A DNA stretch of 64,000 nucleotides from Posidonia oceanica (Eukaryota; Streptophyta; Magnoliopsida; Alismatales; Posidoniaceae): positions 51,240,001 to 51,304,000 of the forward strand of contig JAZBRS010000020.1 in assembly GCA_037176725.1 (NCBI GenBank), in the 5' to 3' direction. This document shows positions 1-10,454 of the stretch, in pieces. Each line of letters opens with the position of its first letter. Position 1 is the first letter of the stretch. The notes beneath the pieces are model-generated. The model was not told the origin of the DNA and made no database searches. It worked only from the letters and a program-made list of their open reading frames with translations. The position numbers were made by a program, and so were the translations under genes.

Positions 1-301
1 TTGTCTTTTGGCCCACAATGACCGTACCGCCCTTATCCTAGGCTAGAGTCATCTCATTTGCATTTGTTTGCATTTGTTTCCCTTTACATTGCTTTGCTTT
101 GCATTTATTGCTCGATTTTGCGCGTTAATTCACGCATTACCCCGGTTTTCCTCGTCTTCCGTTAATAGACGTGGTGGCGACTCTGATTTGTCTTATCTTT
201 TCCTTTTTCTCCTCGATTTTAAGTGTTTTTCGAGTTGAGCCTCTTCCTCGGATCTCAATCGCCGCTAAATAGCGAGCCTGGTTCCGATCGGGATCGCTAC
301 A
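1..301 (+). mobile_element. LTR 3' end (subfamily II), cut by window edge
   Basis: These 301 bases match, in the same orientation, the last few hundred bases of the LTR ending at 50861 and, reverse-complemented, the start of the solo LTR at 29010. It ends in GATCGCTACA, the same terminus as the solo LTR, and lacks the roughly 50-bp block present just before the LTR end in elements B, C and D. Directly after 301 the minus-strand repeat sequence of element A resumes in the middle of a palindrome, so this is the right edge of an element or solo LTR inserted into A. Its left part lies outside the window. Confidence 0.8.
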
Positions 302-960
302 TGAGGATGATACCAGGGATTGGCCAGCGCGTCATTAGCATCAAAAGCAGAGGATGAAGACAAAACTGTCGTGTTTGCCAGACGAGTAGTTTGGGGTACC
401 AGCCCGAGAATGATGACAGGTTGACGGACCTATCGCCGGGCAGTTGGGGGATGAAGGAATGATAGGATATCCGACTTATCGGCCGGCAAAGGGAAAGAGA
501 TGATAAGATATTGGACTTATCGGCCAGCAAATGAATAAAAGAATAGAATGATAAGATATCAGATTTATCGGCCGGCAAAGAGGGGATGAAGGAATGAAAA
601 GATTTTGGACTTATCGGCCGGCAAAGGGAAAGAGATGATAAGATATCGGACTTATCAGCCGGCAAGTGAATGGGTTTCGCGAGGGTGAATCATCTCATAA
701 TAACAGGAATATCATGAGGGAAAAAGAGAGGGAGAATGATACCAAGGGGTGATCAAAAGATGCCCCTGGTATCAGGATGATACCAGGGGTTGGCCAGCGC
801 ATCCTTGGCATCAAAAGCAGAGGATGAAGACAAAACTGTCGTGTTTGCCAGACGAGTAGTTTGGGGTACCAACCCAAGAATGATGACAGGTTAACGGACC
901 TATCGCCGGGCAGTTGGGGGTGCCAGTCCGGTGATGAAGATCTAGATGATGGTGCCCGGC
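302..960 (-). repeat. Hairpin mini-repeats and ~472-bp duplication in element A
   Basis: The block starting GGATGATACCAGGG at 305 recurs at about 777, giving a tandem duplication of about 472 bp; the same duplication is present in element B (about 43917 and 44389). Inside it are repeated units with paired arms GATAAG/CTTATC, GATAGGT/ACCTATC-type arms, and a palindrome at about 766-792 with left arm CCCCTGGTATCA, a 3-nt centre and its exact reverse complement. No credible reading frame is supported here. Confidence 0.8.
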
Positions 961-1206
961 AGCTTTGCTTGCTCAGATGTCATAGGTCAGCACTTGGGTT
1001 GATTGATGAGGACTTTCCCGTAGTGTTCGGCAGCAAGTCTGGCCAGGGACCCTGCAGATATGATTGATATGATCATGCATGCACTTTGTAGCAGACTTGG
1101 AATGCAAACAGGTGGCTCAAAACGCCTTTGTATCGATTGAACTTGATTACATGCCTATGGCAGGCCAAAAGTTTACACCATAAGATAGGCATGCAGTTAC
1201 ATGGAT

Positions 1207-2540
1207 GCTCTAGTCGGTCCTGGCTTTCTTTGCCTTTCCGGAGTCAGGGAACTGAGGAGCGCCAGGAGGTATCTCACTAATATGCCAGAATGCTTGTACC
1301 TCCATCAGATATTCTGGAGTGCATCCCGAGCCCTGCGCAGATGTTAGGTCAGTAGACCGCACTCCATGCTGCATAAGATCAGCCAGCTTAGTGGTAGCAG
1401 ATGTTGAATCATAAGGATATGCTTGAAGGAGCCTTGGGGCTGTGCTGTCTATGAAAGCGCCCTGCTGGAAGCTGAACTGCCGCATGACCCGGATGGGGTG
1501 ATACTCCATGCCACCGGTGAATCCTGGCAGCACCACGAGTCGTGCATCGTGGGTATCGAAGTAGATAGTGAATGGCTCAGCCGTAGATGGGATGATGTGC
1601 CATGTGACGGTGTCGTCTGTCAGCTCAGATAGCTTCTTGTATTCTTCGGGGACTTTCTTGATTGTCCTGGCGTGGCCGCTGTTGCAGTATGTTTCAATGA
1701 CGTGGCCCTAAGGGCGCAGTAAGTTCAGCTCAAGGTGTGCAGCTAGCCAGATCTGTACTAGCACTCCGCAACCGTGGAAGTGGCGGTAGCGGTGGGAGAT
1801 GCGGTCTAGTCAGCAGTATGTTTCAGCCAAGATGACTGGTGCCAAGTCTATCTGCCTAGTCACCACAGCTAGTGCAATTTCAGCAATTTCTATCGCGACT
1901 GTCATCCGGCCATGAGTGAATATCAGCTCTCTCAGATATCGGGTTACAAATCCCCGAAGCCACAGATTATCTCCGAGTTCAGCGTGCTTGTCTATGATCT
2001 CATCAAAGTAGTGCAGGCACAGCATGGGAGTGGGGCCGCTGGTGCAGATCAGTCTTTACTGGCACCGGTCAGTAGATAGCCCAGATAGCTTGCAGAGGAC
2101 CGCTATGTACTTGTCGTGCCACATGAAGATGGGCGGTCCCATTAGCCCGGAGAAGCCACAGATGCGGCGCACCTCTTCCAGAGTGGGTGTCAGTTCAGTC
2201 CTTCCGAAGCGGAAGACATGGTGCACCGGCTTCCAGAATCTTGCGGTAGCGCACAGAAGGTGACAGCTTACTTCGACATTAGCCGCCTTCAGCAGTTTTG
2301 TAGGTATGCCCCAGAGGCACAGCTTCTCACAGTCTTCCTGGGTAAGCTTGCCAATCCAACCTGTAGGGCTTCAGAACAGTGCACTGGGGTCTCAAGAGTT
2401 GGATAACACATGGCGCAGGTCGCAGGGTGAAATAGGCAGATGCTGCAGAGCTTGAAGGTACCCGTTATCAATACTGTAGATAGTCAGATCTCATAGGCAT
2501 ATAATCGCTAACAGAAAGTAGAATCTGAAGCTGGTAAAGC
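1207..2540 (-). pseudogene. Plant-mobile-domain-like (PMD/DUF7745-like) ORF of element A, broken
   Basis: On the minus strand a recognisable protein runs from about 2540 to a stop at 1210 in one main frame with several stops. Visible blocks include FWKPVHHVFRFG followed by TPTLEEVRRICGF (about 2240-2150), then YFDEIIDKHAELGDNLWLRG (about 2010), and near the C-terminus HPIRVMRQF. The pattern FW-P..H.F.FG...TPTLEEV..I.GF resembles the plant mobile domain and related DUF7745 proteins, known as transposon-borne and domesticated plant proteins; I assign this from memory of the family and not from a search. It lies downstream of pol on the same strand, where Tat-lineage elements sometimes carry an extra ORF. 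An in-frame stop near 1708 is shared with the copy in element B, so it may predate their split. Function unknown. Confidence 0.55.
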
Positions 2541-3067
2541 AGTTCAATAATGTTCAGCGGTTAACATCAGAATAAAGCAGCTAAGCAGACATAAGCAAAG
2601 GAAATTCTGTTGTAGTCTTGCTGACACAGGGGCGAGGACTGGTGGGAGATCTGGACCAGCGCAGCCCGAGCGGTGTCAACGCGTGCTTGGCAAGAAGTAC
2701 TGTCTCAGTGTCGAGGCAGGTTGCAGAGCGGGATGATTGATAAGAAGGAAGGGATGATTGGAGATGCATGTATGTGTGATGCAGGCTGGTATGCTTAAGA
2801 GATGATTAGTATGCTTTGGTGCCCTCAGCATACGGAGTGCTTTGATGCCTACTGTTGGGGAAGGGAGTGGTCCCTAACTCACTGGGCCCTATTTGGACTC
2901 TTAGCTTGCTGATAGCACTCCGGAACGGGTGTTGGTGGTATACAAGTGGTGTGGTGAGGACAGGCTACTTGCCAATCTCTCAGGACCTGCACCTACTTTT
3001 TTTTGCTCTCGTTTTTTATTTCTCCCTCATGGGTGTGCAGGCTTTTCCTGCCCCTGGCTAGGAGATG

Positions 3068-3297
3068 GTAAGTGTTTGCTTTTGGAGGGGAGGTGGTGGA
3101 CGTTTTTAGGCTTACACCCTTGGATTTCTTGTAAGGTACGGGGGGATGATATTGCCTGTATTTTCAGGCTGATTCTTGTCTAACCCTTTTTTTTCTTTTT
3201 TCCCCTTTTTTTTGCTTGCTTTTTTTTCTCCTTTTTTTGTTTTTCTTCTCTTTTTTTTTTACTTGTTTGATTTCTTTTTCTCTCTCTTTTTTCACAG
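3068..3297 (+). other. Pyrimidine-rich block with intron-like ends, antisense to element A
   Basis: On the plus strand, G|GTAAGT at 3068 is followed by a very T-rich stretch (about 3182-3292 is nearly all pyrimidine) ending in CACAG at 3297. This has the form of a short plant intron of about 230 nt. On element A's own strand the same block is purine-rich. Flanking plus-strand reading frames are short and match nothing I recognise, so this may be simple low-complexity DNA. Confidence 0.35.
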
Positions 3298-3974
3298 GCT
3301 TTTGCTATCCCCATTTTGGAGGTAAAAAGAAGGGTGTTTGGGTTGTAATGGATGTGGGCTTTGGGTCTGCTATGTGATGAGCTGAAGGAGCAGGGTTAGA
3401 CTACACACTCCTATCTCTAGGGCCGGCTTCTGTCTTTGTCTTCTGTTCCTTTTGATGTGCCCAAGCCTAGATGTCTATTCTCACCTTCTGAACTCACTTC
3501 CTAGCATTTTTTCTCCCTTAGAGGGTACATGTCCTACGAGTTTAGGCGGTTCGCCTGTCCTGATTGATGGTGGCTCCCTCACTAGCTAAAGCATCTAAGT
3601 AGCGCCGGGTGAGGCAAGGTGGACTCTTTCCAGACCAGGCAAGCACTTCTGATTTTCATCACCGGGCAGAAAATGCAATGCATGATTCGAGAGGATGACG
3701 ATGATGATTTGAAAAAGAGATGATGCATGGTGAGGATGAAATACGATAGAGGATGTGGTTTGAAAAGATGACGATGATGATTTGAAAAAGAAAGATGGTG
3801 TATGGAGAGGGTGAAGTGTGATAAGGATGTAAAAGAGAAGGACAGAAGAAGCATAAGCAAATGTACAGGAATAGAGGTAGAAGACAAAATAGAAGATGCA
3901 GGTAGGATGAGAATGTAATGAGTGAGAATGCAAATGTATAGGTGGGAGGAAGCGTCTGCAACGGGGCTGCCTTG
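3298..3974 (-). other. Non-coding stretch between pol and the 3' ORF of element A
   Basis: This segment lies just downstream of the integrase end on element A's strand. About 3660-3880 is built from degenerate repeats of GATGATGATTTGAAAAAGAG-like sequence, which give low-complexity Ser/His/Phe-rich frames on the minus strand. I see no gene in it. Confidence 0.6.
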
Positions 3975-6900
3975 GGCTACTGATAGTACTTCTTGAGGTA
4001 GCAGAGGTTGACAGGCTCAGACTACTCGACCAGATCCATATCCACAAGAGTTACGGCGCTGCCCGAAAAGACTTGCTTGACCACAAAGGGGCCACGCCAA
4101 TTAGGTCAGAATTTCCCTCAACCGTCAGGCAAGTGAATGGCATGTAGAACAAGGTCCCTTGTCTGGAAGCCTCTTGGCTGAACTTTCTTCAAGTAAGACC
4201 TGGCCATTCTCTTTTGCTAGCAGTGAGCATTATGCATAGCTTGCAGCCTATGCTCATCAATCAGATTCAGTTGGGCGCAGCGGTCTACGACCCATTCTGC
4301 ATCTTCCAACTCAGCTTCGCGTAGGATCCGTAGTGACGGGATCTCTACCTCGATGGGCAGCACCGCCTCCATGCCATACACCAGAGAGTATGGGGTGGCA
4401 CCTGTTGAAGTCCGGACAAATGTCCTATATGCCTAGAGTGCGTAAGGAAGCTTGTCGTGCCAGTCCTTATGAGTTTCCGCCATATTCTTCAGGATTTTGA
4501 CTAGATTTTTGTTGGCAGACTCCACTGCACCGTTCATCTACGGCTGGTAAGGCGAGGATCTATGGTGTTTGATACTGAAGCTCTGTAGATAGTCTTCGAT
4601 CCTCTTAGCAATGAAATTTGTGCCATTATCAGATATGATTGCATGTGGGACCCCGTATCGGGCTATGATATTGTTTCTTATGAACTTTTCTGTAGCCATG
4701 GCAGTCACTGTTTTGTAAGAGGTCGCTTCCACCCACTTGGTGAAGTAATCAATCGCTACCAGAATGTAACGATGACCATTAGAAGCTAGAGGGTGGATGG
4801 CGCCAATGACATCAATCCCCTAGGTGGAGAAGGGCCATGGCGACGACATGCTATGCTGCTCTTGAGGGGGTGCCCGGATAAAGTTGCCATGCACTTAGTA
4901 GTTGTGGCATCTGCACACGAACCGGCAGCAGTCTGCTTCCATAGTTAGCCAGTAGTATCCTTGCAGCATTATCTTTCTGACCAGGAGGACGCCATTCATG
5001 TGCGGGCCATAGGTCTCCGCATGCACTTGAAGCATCAGCGCATCAGCCTCTGATTTGTTCAAGTAGTGCAGGAGCATTTGATTGTATGATCTCTTGTATA
5101 ACTGTCCTGCCCCTAATACATACTTTAACGCCAGACGCGTCAGAGTTCTCTTGTCTATTGCTGAGATACCAGGTGGAAAGTTGCTAGACTCTAGGAAAGC
5201 TTTTATGTCTTTGTACCAGGGCTACTCCTCTGCTGTTGGATCTGCCTCTTCAATGCTCATACAGTGTGTAGGCTGCTCAATGCGAGCAACAGATACATCC
5301 ACTGTGCTGTCTTCAGGTATGCTGAGCTAGGAGGCCAAGGTTGCTAATGCATCTGCATATGCGTTCCTTGCTCGGTTCATGTATGTGAAGCGGATGCTTG
5401 CAAATTGTTCTATCAGCTTCAGCAGGTGTTCATGATATGGCAGTAGCTTCGGATCTTTCGTCTTCCACTCGCCATTGACTTGAGAGATCACCAGCATAGC
5501 ATCGCCGTGCACTAGCAGCTTCTGCACCTCATGCTCAAGGGCGACATTCAGTCCTAGGATGCATGCCTCGTATTCTGCTTCGTTGTTGGTGCATCTGAAG
5601 GTCAGCTTCCTGGAGAAGAGAATCATCTGTCCCTGAGGCGTTGTCAGCACTGCGCCTACGCCTCGGCCTTTCTTGTTCACAGCACCATCAAAGTATAATT
5701 GCCATTGCTCCTGATCTTGAGGGGCTTTGTCTTCAGAGTCCTCTATTGCAAATAGAATGTCTTCATTTGGGAACTGTGTCTGGAGTGGCTGATATTCAGG
5801 CAGTGGGAGATCAGCAAGATGGTCTACCACAGCTTGGCCTTTCATAGACTTTTGAGTGACAAAGGTGATGTCGTACTGAGACAGTAGCTCCTGCCACTTA
5901 ACACATTTGCCTACCATGGCCGGTTTTTGAAGGATCATGCCGGCATAAGAGCTGAACTGGGTATGCCATCATGTAGTGCCTTAATTTCTGTGCAGCCCAG
6001 ACAAGGGATAGGCAGGTCTTCACTATTGTACTGTACCTGGCTTCGCATTCATTGAACTTCTTGCTCAGGTAGTAAATGGCGCGCTCCTTTCTACCAGATT
6101 CGTCATGTTGGCCTAAGATGGCACCCATGGAATGCTGCGTGGTAGAAAGGTAGAGAAGCAAAAGTCTCCCTGGAGTGGGGGGAACCAAGACAGGTGGCTT
6201 AATCAACAGCTGCTTGATTTTGGCAAATGCAGCCTGACACTCCTCGCTGCAATGAATCTGCGCATTCTTCTTCAGGAGCTTGAATATTGGCTCGCAGATG
6301 GGCGTAAGCTGTGCAATGAAGTGACTGATGTATTGTAAATGCCCAAGCAGACCTCTGACCTCCTTTTCAGTCCGAGGGGGTGGCATATCCACGATGGCTT
6401 TGGCCTTCATCGGGTCTACTTCAATTCCCCTTTGGCTAACAATGTAGCCCAGTAATTTGCCAGAAGACACCCCGAATACACACTTGTTGGGGTTCAGGCG
6501 TAGCTTGTACTTTCGTAGACAGGTAAAGAGCTTCTTTAGACAGGCAAGATGATCTTCAAGCTCTTTGGTTTTGGCAATCATGTCGTCTACATAGACCTCC
6601 ACTTCTTGGTGCATGAGGTCGTGAAATAGTGCAGTCATGGCCTTCTGATAGGTTGCGCCAGCATTCTTCAGTCCCAACGGCATGACTTGGTAGCAGAAGA
6701 CTCCCCAAGGGGTGATGAATGAAGTCTTTTCCGTGTCTTCTTTGGCCATTTTGATCTGATTATATCCAGAAAAGCCGTCCATGAAGGAGAGTATCTTGTG
6801 GCCTGCTGTATTGTCGACTAGGACGTCAATGTGAGGCAATGAAGTCGTCCTTGGGACTCGCCTTGTTCAGGTCCCTATAGTCGATGCTGATCCGGACGCG

Positions 6901-7193
6901 GCCATCTTTCTTGGGCACAGGTACAATGTTTGCCAGCCACTCAGGATAAAGGACGACCTTGAGGAAATTGACTCTATGCTGTTTCATGATCTCTTCTTTG
7001 ATCATAAGCAGCCATTACGGTCGCCATCTTCTCAGCTTTTGCTTTACTGGCTTGGCATCTGGATCTAAGGATAGATTGTGCACCACTATCTCTATGTCAA
7101 GGCCAACCATATCTTCGTAACTCCAGGCGAAGACATCCACATATTCTTTTAAGAATGCGATGAACTCTGCTCGAGCCTGGTGGGACAGCTGGG
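3975..7193 (-). pseudogene. pol: pol of element A (RT, RNase H, archaeal-type RNase H, integrase), inactivated
   Basis: The minus strand encodes a protein closely similar to the intact pol of element C. It enters just upstream of the RT at about 7190. The RT has YVDD at 6593-6582. A degenerate Ty3 RNase H follows, then the second archaeal-type RNase H (FDGAVNKKGRG and NNEAEYEA, within 5938-5327). The integrase has SDNGTNF near 4630 and the catalytic Glu at 4522-4520, in a block reading NGAVES. The C-terminal part continues to about 3980. It is broken by a stop at 7015, a frameshift near 6845, a small deletion near 5935 that moves the frame, and several later stops. Protease and gag are absent. 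The domain order matches the Tat clade. No active protein can come from this copy. Confidence 0.92.
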
Positions 7194-7714
7194 CTCCACA
7201 GCCAGGCAAGGAGAAGAGAGAGAAGGGAGTGAAAAGAAGGAGGATAATCAGGAGAGAGAGAGGAGAGAGAAAAGAATAATCCAAGAGAGAGAAAAGGATA
7301 ATTTGGTGAAATGAAGGGGTTAGAGGTTTAAAAAAGAGGTGAAATTTGGGAAGCGTGTAGCCTAGGGTCTCTAGTGTTGGACCTAGGGTTTGGGTTTGGT
7401 TTTGGGAAAGTTTTGGAAGGGTTTTGAGGTGTAGAAAAAGGGTAGTTTTACCTAGGTTTTCTAGTGTTTTTGGGTGTGGTTTTGGTTTGAAATTTTGAGG
7501 GTTCTTGGGTAGGTTTGCTAAGTTGGAAATGGTGAGTTTTCCTATGGTTTTTGGGTAGTTTTTGGGCTCGAGAAAGAGGTGTAATTCTAGGTTAAGTTTG
7601 GGCTTGTTTTGGAGAGAAGTATGAAAAGGAATGTGTAGGTTGGGACCTAGATTTGGATCTAGAAGTCACCAAGAGATTCCAATTAATTCAGCCTGTCAAA
7701 ATGGGGTGTCAACA
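7194..7714 (-). mobile_element. Truncated 5' LTR of element A
   Basis: Reading on the minus strand from 7714 this begins TGTTGACACCCCATTTTGAC, the conserved LTR start seen in all copies here, and includes the CT/GA-rich block with GATAAT motifs. It stops at about 7194, where sequence identical in type to pol begins. Roughly 5 kb of LTR is missing. The ORF crossing the junction at 7284-7015 is an artefact joining LTR sequence to the RT N-terminus. Confidence 0.88.
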
Positions 7715-7930
7715 TTTTTAAATATCACTTTGAATTAACTATAATACTTAAAAAAAATGTGATAACTAACTTAAAACCACGTTTTATAACCAAAATAAAG
7801 TTATATTACTTTAAAATTAACATCATCCACTTTTTAGAATTTTCCTTAATTAGTTGCTATTTTCAAAAGTTTATATGATATACCATATATTTAAGTGCTA
7901 GGAAAAAATCATAGAAATAGGGATCGTGAG
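7715..7930. other. AT-rich spacer between element A and LINE E
   Basis: About 215 bp of strongly AT-rich sequence with no ORF and no repeat I can match elsewhere in the window. It may be old host DNA or eroded element sequence. Confidence 0.5.
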
Positions 7931-9266
7931 TAATTTGTGTGGAAGAGGAAAGGGAGTTTTTCTAGAGTGAGAAGGTGCCACTTCTCTCTAGGATTCTTCT
8001 TGGAGGGAGTTTTCCCTCCCTTTCTATTCCCTGCTTTACCATCCCTTTTGGCCCAATTACCAACCCATTAGGTTTCAAATTGCGGTTCTATGCCGCCTAA
8101 CGGTTCGTTTGCTGTGGTTTAGAATGTGGGGGCCACGCTGCTAATCGTTTTGGTTAGCGATAAGCCATCTTCTCCGGTGCTGACTCTGGGAGATTTCTTC
8201 CTATTTGCCTTCCGAGAAGCCAACGGTGATGGGGAAGGTGCCCCTCCTCTGTTGAATGATCGCCACTTCCCGAACCTTGGGGGTGGGCGTGGAGGTGTTG
8301 TGAGTCAAGGTAGAGCAGGACGTGGGAATAGAGCTCACCACTCTCGATCTCGTCGGCCTGAAGCCAGCACTTGATCCTGTAGGGAACCTGGCAACAAAAA
8401 TGCTACCTCTGCCCCGGTGGCTGAACAACCAGCCTCTTGGGCTGAAAGATGCTCCAGCTCCAAGTCCAAGGCTTGGTCTCCTAGAGCCCTTAGTTACTTC
8501 GCTCCAGTACTTAAGAATGGAGTCAAGGTCACTATATGCCTGCTGGAAGAGGTGGCTAAAGCAGTGGCAAACTGGGACCGCGTTCTCATGGGTTACTTCA
8601 TGGGACTCAAACCATACGTGCCGGCTCTGGCTAGGTACTTCAAACAACTCTGGATGATCAAGGGTGACCTCCAAGTCCTCTTGCGGGGCAATGCGTTCCT
8701 CTTGTTTAAATTCTCCGACAACAACAACAAGCAATGGGCTCTGGAAGAGGGACCTTGGTTCGTGTGTGGCAAGCCACTGGTCCTTCGCTCGTGGACGATA
8801 GAATCCAAATTCGAGAGAGACAAGCTACTCACTATCCCGGTGTGGGTGAAGCTCCCTAAGTTGTCGCTCCGGCTCTGGTCACCGTCGCTTATTGGGAGAA
8901 TAGCCAGTACACTGGGTGCACCGTTGTACATGGATGAAGCCACTACCACTGGTAGTAGAGTTGATTTTGCTCGGGTATGTGTTAAAATGCATCCTTCTCC
9001 TTCCCCTGCATTACCTACATTGAAGTGGACGACGTCTAGGAAGACATTGCTATAGCCTATGACTGGGAACCGAAGCCTTGTTTTGTCTGTTCCTCTTTCG
9101 GTCATGAGCACGGATCGTGCTCTACGATGGCCTCTACTCTAGCTACTATGGAGGATATCGATCACAACACAGCTCTGACCACTGGAAGCTTGGCAGAGGG
9201 GAAGGCTGTGGCAGCCCCTGGAGGCACGTCCACTACCCCTTCTCCAACTATTGAGTCACCAGATGC
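7931..9266 (+). mobile_element. LINE E, 5' part (5' UTR and ORF1)
   Basis: The start is placed where sequence similar to the 5' UTR of LINE F begins (CTAGAGTGAGAAGGT at about 7963, matching the complement of about 36665). The 5' UTR is followed by an ORF1 pseudogene. At 9266-9267 the LINE breaks off and LTR sequence of element D begins. The remaining 3' part of a plus-strand LINE lies on the other side of D at 23118-24544, so the two pieces are probably one LINE with its middle deleted. Confidence 0.8.
8126..9266 (+). pseudogene. LINE E ORF1 (DUF4283-like RNA-binding protein with CCHC knuckle), broken
   Basis: This is the nucleic-acid-binding ORF1 of a plant L1-type LINE. Compared with LINE F ORF1, the start codon position reads TTG instead of ATG, and a TGA at 8372 interrupts the frame, which then continues unshifted to about 8985. 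The DUF4283-like core is clear (NWDRVLMGYFMGLKP, then LEEGPWFV and IPVWVKLPKLSLRLWS). A frameshift near 8985 puts the zinc knuckle CFVCSSFGHEHGSC (C-X2-C-X4-H-X4-C, about 9083-9122) in another frame. The C-terminus is lost at the D junction. In full LINEs this protein coats the element RNA. Confidence 0.85.
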
Positions 9267-9639
9267 AATTTGGGGAGTGTGTGGCCTAGAGTCTCTAGTG
9301 TTGGACCTAGGGTTTGGGTTTGGATTTGGGAAGGTTTTGGAAGGGTTTTGAGGTGTAGAAAAAGGGTAGTTTTACATAGGTTTTCTAGGGTTTTGGGGAG
9401 TGGTTTTGATTTGAAATTTCTAAGGGTTTTTGGCAGGTTTGTTAAGTTAGAGATGGGTGAGTTTTCCTATGGTTTTTGGGAAGTTTTTGGGCTTGGGAAA
9501 GGAGTGTGATTCTAGGTTAGGTTTGGGCTTGTTTTGGAGAGAATGATGAAAAGGAATGTGTAGGTTTGGACCTAGATTTGGATCCAGAAGCCACCAGAAG
9601 ATTCCAATTGATTCAGCCTGTCAAAATGAGGTGTCAACA
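9267..9639 (-). mobile_element. 3' LTR fragment of element D
   Basis: It ends at 9639 with GGTGTCAACA, the complement of the standard LTR start, and matches 22760-23117 of D's own 5' LTR. Only the first ~370 bp of LTR survive; at 9267 it abuts LINE E ORF1. Confidence 0.88.
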
Positions 9640-9660
9640 GATGCCCCTCGCTGAGCGAGG
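9640..9660 (-). promoter_or_regulatory. Polypurine tract and adjoining hairpin of element D
   Basis: Immediately inside the 3' LTR, the minus strand reads GCGAGGGGCATC before TGTTGACACC, a purine-rich tract in the position used to prime plus-strand DNA. It overlaps a palindrome at 9646-9660 (arms CCTCGCT and AGCGAGG). Element B has the same structure at 41072-41086 with a compensated pair change. Confidence 0.7.
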
Positions 9661-10454
9661 TCATGTGAAGCGAGGCCGCTGCTCAGGGTTGACACGACAC
9701 CCCATCTGACCGACGGGAGCAGAAGTTTGCTATTGGCGTGTGCCTCTTATTCGGCGGATGCATCGAAGTCATGACTCGTTGTCGAAATGCAAGATGCAAA
9801 TGCAATGCTTGCAAATGCAGAAGTTAGTAAAAGTCAGTACAGATGCTGATGATGCTGATAATGCTGATGCTGATCCAAAATGCAGCAATGCATGATGCTA
9901 TGCATGAAGAGATGCTGTGCTGGTGCAATGAGTGGATGCTGTGAGTGCTTGCTATGCTATGAGTGCTAATGCTGATGCTGGTGTAGTGCGGTGTGATGCA
10001 TGCTGAAGCGAGGGAAGCAGAAAGTGTGAGGCAAAAAGGGGGATGATGCAACGCAACAAGTTGGCTGCTCGTCCAAGCTTGCACAACAGGGGCTCCGGAA
10101 GGACCAACGCGCTTGCCGCTCGGGCAAGTTGGCTGCTAGTCTGGGGGAAGCCAAAGGTCCTTGTCCGTTTGGGACAAGTGAAAGTGAGCAGGAGCTCGCG
10201 AGGTCGCAAGAAGGGGAAAGTGCTTGCCTTCAGGCAAGGCAGCAAACAGGCTGAAAAGGCAGGAAGAGGCAATGCAATGCAAAGGATGCCCTAAGCAATG
10301 CAGGAAGGTGAATGCAAATGCAGATGAATGCAGACACTAGAATGCTATGCTAATGCAAATGGTATGCTTACGCTAAAGCTTACTGCACTGTACTCCTCTA
10401 GGGGAAAGCGGGATGGTGCATGCACGTGGGGGAGGCGGAAAATGCAATGGAATG

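Larger units (their letters stand above)
302..7714 (-). mobile_element. Element A: Tat-lineage Ty3 retrotransposon, internally deleted and decayed
   Basis: Read on the minus strand, it starts at 7714 with TGTTGACACC, runs about 520 bp into its 5' LTR, then jumps at about 7194 straight into pol. The rest of the LTR, PBS, gag and protease are missing. Pol (RT, RNase H, archaeal-type RNase H, integrase) is followed by a low-complexity stretch, a plant-mobile-domain-like ORF and hairpin repeats. Its 3' LTR is not in the window because another LTR ends at 301 inside it. The 302-1840 part is nearly identical to 43900-45450 in element B, so A and B are close relatives. It is not autonomous. Confidence 0.85.

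Noticed and set aside
2650..2680. GGTGTCAACG as an LTR end inside element A
   Set aside because: Only the short word matches; the preceding CAGCCTGTCAAAATG of true LTR ends is missing.
7015..7284. ORF with a hydrophobic N-terminus read as a membrane protein
   Set aside because: The first ~30 codons are LTR sequence and the rest is the RT N-terminus; the frame is made by the deletion junction.
8417..9055. DUF4283-type protein as a host gene
   Set aside because: It has the LINE 5' UTR in front, a matching ORF1 in LINE F and several lesions, so it is LINE ORF1.
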